DNA from: Burkholderiaceae bacterium
Lineage (GTDB): Bacteria; Pseudomonadota; Gammaproteobacteria; Burkholderiales; Burkholderiaceae_F
DNA length: 6,279 nucleotides
Direction of reading: 5' to 3'
Assembly: GCA_013696665.1 (NCBI GenBank)
Contig: JACCYC010000203.1
Coordinates: 1 to 6,279, forward strand
Of this stretch, positions 6,143 to 6,279 are shown in pieces (position 1 is the first letter of the stretch; each line of letters begins with the position of its first letter). The notes under the pieces were generated by a model. The model worked only from the letters and a program-made list of their open reading frames with translations, had not been told where the DNA came from and did not search any database. The translations under genes and the position numbers were made by a program.

Positions 6143-6279
6143 ATGAACGCACCAGCAGATGGCGGCGATTATTGCACGCGCCTGGTCGGTGACCTGGCGT
6201 CGATCGGCGTTGTTAGCTGGAATCGTCTGCTGGAGCAATCCTCGAGCGACAATCCTTTCCTGCGTTACGAATTCCTGCA
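6143..6279 (+). CDS. Probable COG3146/DUF482-type N-acyltransferase, N-terminal fragment
   Basis: The first 45 codons of a gene cut by the window edge, too short to be assigned by length. The frame from ATG 6143 is open to the end and ends in SWNRLLEQSSSDNPFLRYEFL. That pattern (Trp followed by a short helix, then NPFL-YEFL) is what I recall at the N-terminus of COG3146/DUF482 predicted N-acyltransferases, which carry a GNAT-like fold and are often annotated as peptidoglycan-biosynthesis-like proteins. In betaproteobacteria this family is commonly found beside nadE and glnB, which supports the call. There is no clear ribosome site, the ATG is only 13 bases from the divergent nadE ATG, and the frame is open upstream into nadE. 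A start inside nadE (TTG codons at 6113 or 6119) therefore cannot be excluded. The substrate is unknown. Confidence 0.6.
   Translation, partial: MNAPADGGDYCTRLVGDLASIGVVSWNRLLEQSSSDNPFLRYEFL
6168..6173 (-). promoter_or_regulatory. Possible nadE -10 box inside the divergent gene
   Basis: On the minus strand this reads AATAAT, five of six matches to the sigma-70 -10 consensus, 38 bases upstream of the nadE ATG. No recognisable -35 lies at the right distance. It falls within codons 9-11 of the divergent plus-strand gene. Weak support. Confidence 0.25.

Overview
The window looks like chromosomal core sequence from a GC-rich proteobacterium, most likely a betaproteobacterium of the Burkholderiales type. 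This rests on how closely the TrxB and GlnB proteins resemble remembered family sequences, and on two linkages: trxB followed by an Smr-domain gene, and COG3146-type acyltransferase / nadE / glnB. No database search was possible. There is no sign of an insertion sequence, prophage, CRISPR array, tRNA or rRNA.

Layout. At 27-1912 on the plus strand lies a two-gene signalling operon: a four-helix membrane sensor of the LytS/AlgZ histidine-kinase family, overlapping by 4 bases a LytTR (AlgR-type) response regulator. The sensor is the most unusual gene here. The phosphoacceptor His is Gln, the N-box Asn is Arg, and most ATP-lid glycines are gone, while the regulator keeps a complete receiver active site. 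At 1913-2041 is a short non-coding stretch with a compact interleaved direct repeat. At 2042-2358 are two very small overlapping genes for probable membrane peptides of unknown function. At 2359-2445 is the trxB upstream region, with a consensus -10 box and, about 56 bases before the inferred transcription start, a sequence fitting the LytTR/AlgR binding consensus. Thioredoxin reductase (trxB, 2446-3432) and an SmrB-like Smr-domain protein (3456-4112) follow as a likely operon.

The minus strand then carries nadE (6129 to 4495) followed 37 bases later by glnB (4457 to 4119). The glnB stop faces the smr stop across 6 bases. The window ends with the first 45 codons of a plus-strand gene resembling the COG3146/DUF482 N-acyltransferase family. 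Its ATG is only 13 bases from the nadE ATG.

How the genes may work together. nadE-glnB joins the ATP- and glutamine-consuming last step of NAD synthesis to the PII nitrogen/energy sensor. trxB supplies reduced thioredoxin from NADPH, and its neighbour resembles a ribosome-rescue endonuclease. The LytTR pair may act on nearby promoters, including trxB, but that rests on one short motif. I do not see a clearly new multi-gene system. The best leads are the degenerate sensor kinase with an intact regulator, the uncharacterised small-gene pair, and the tight divergent nadE/acyltransferase start.
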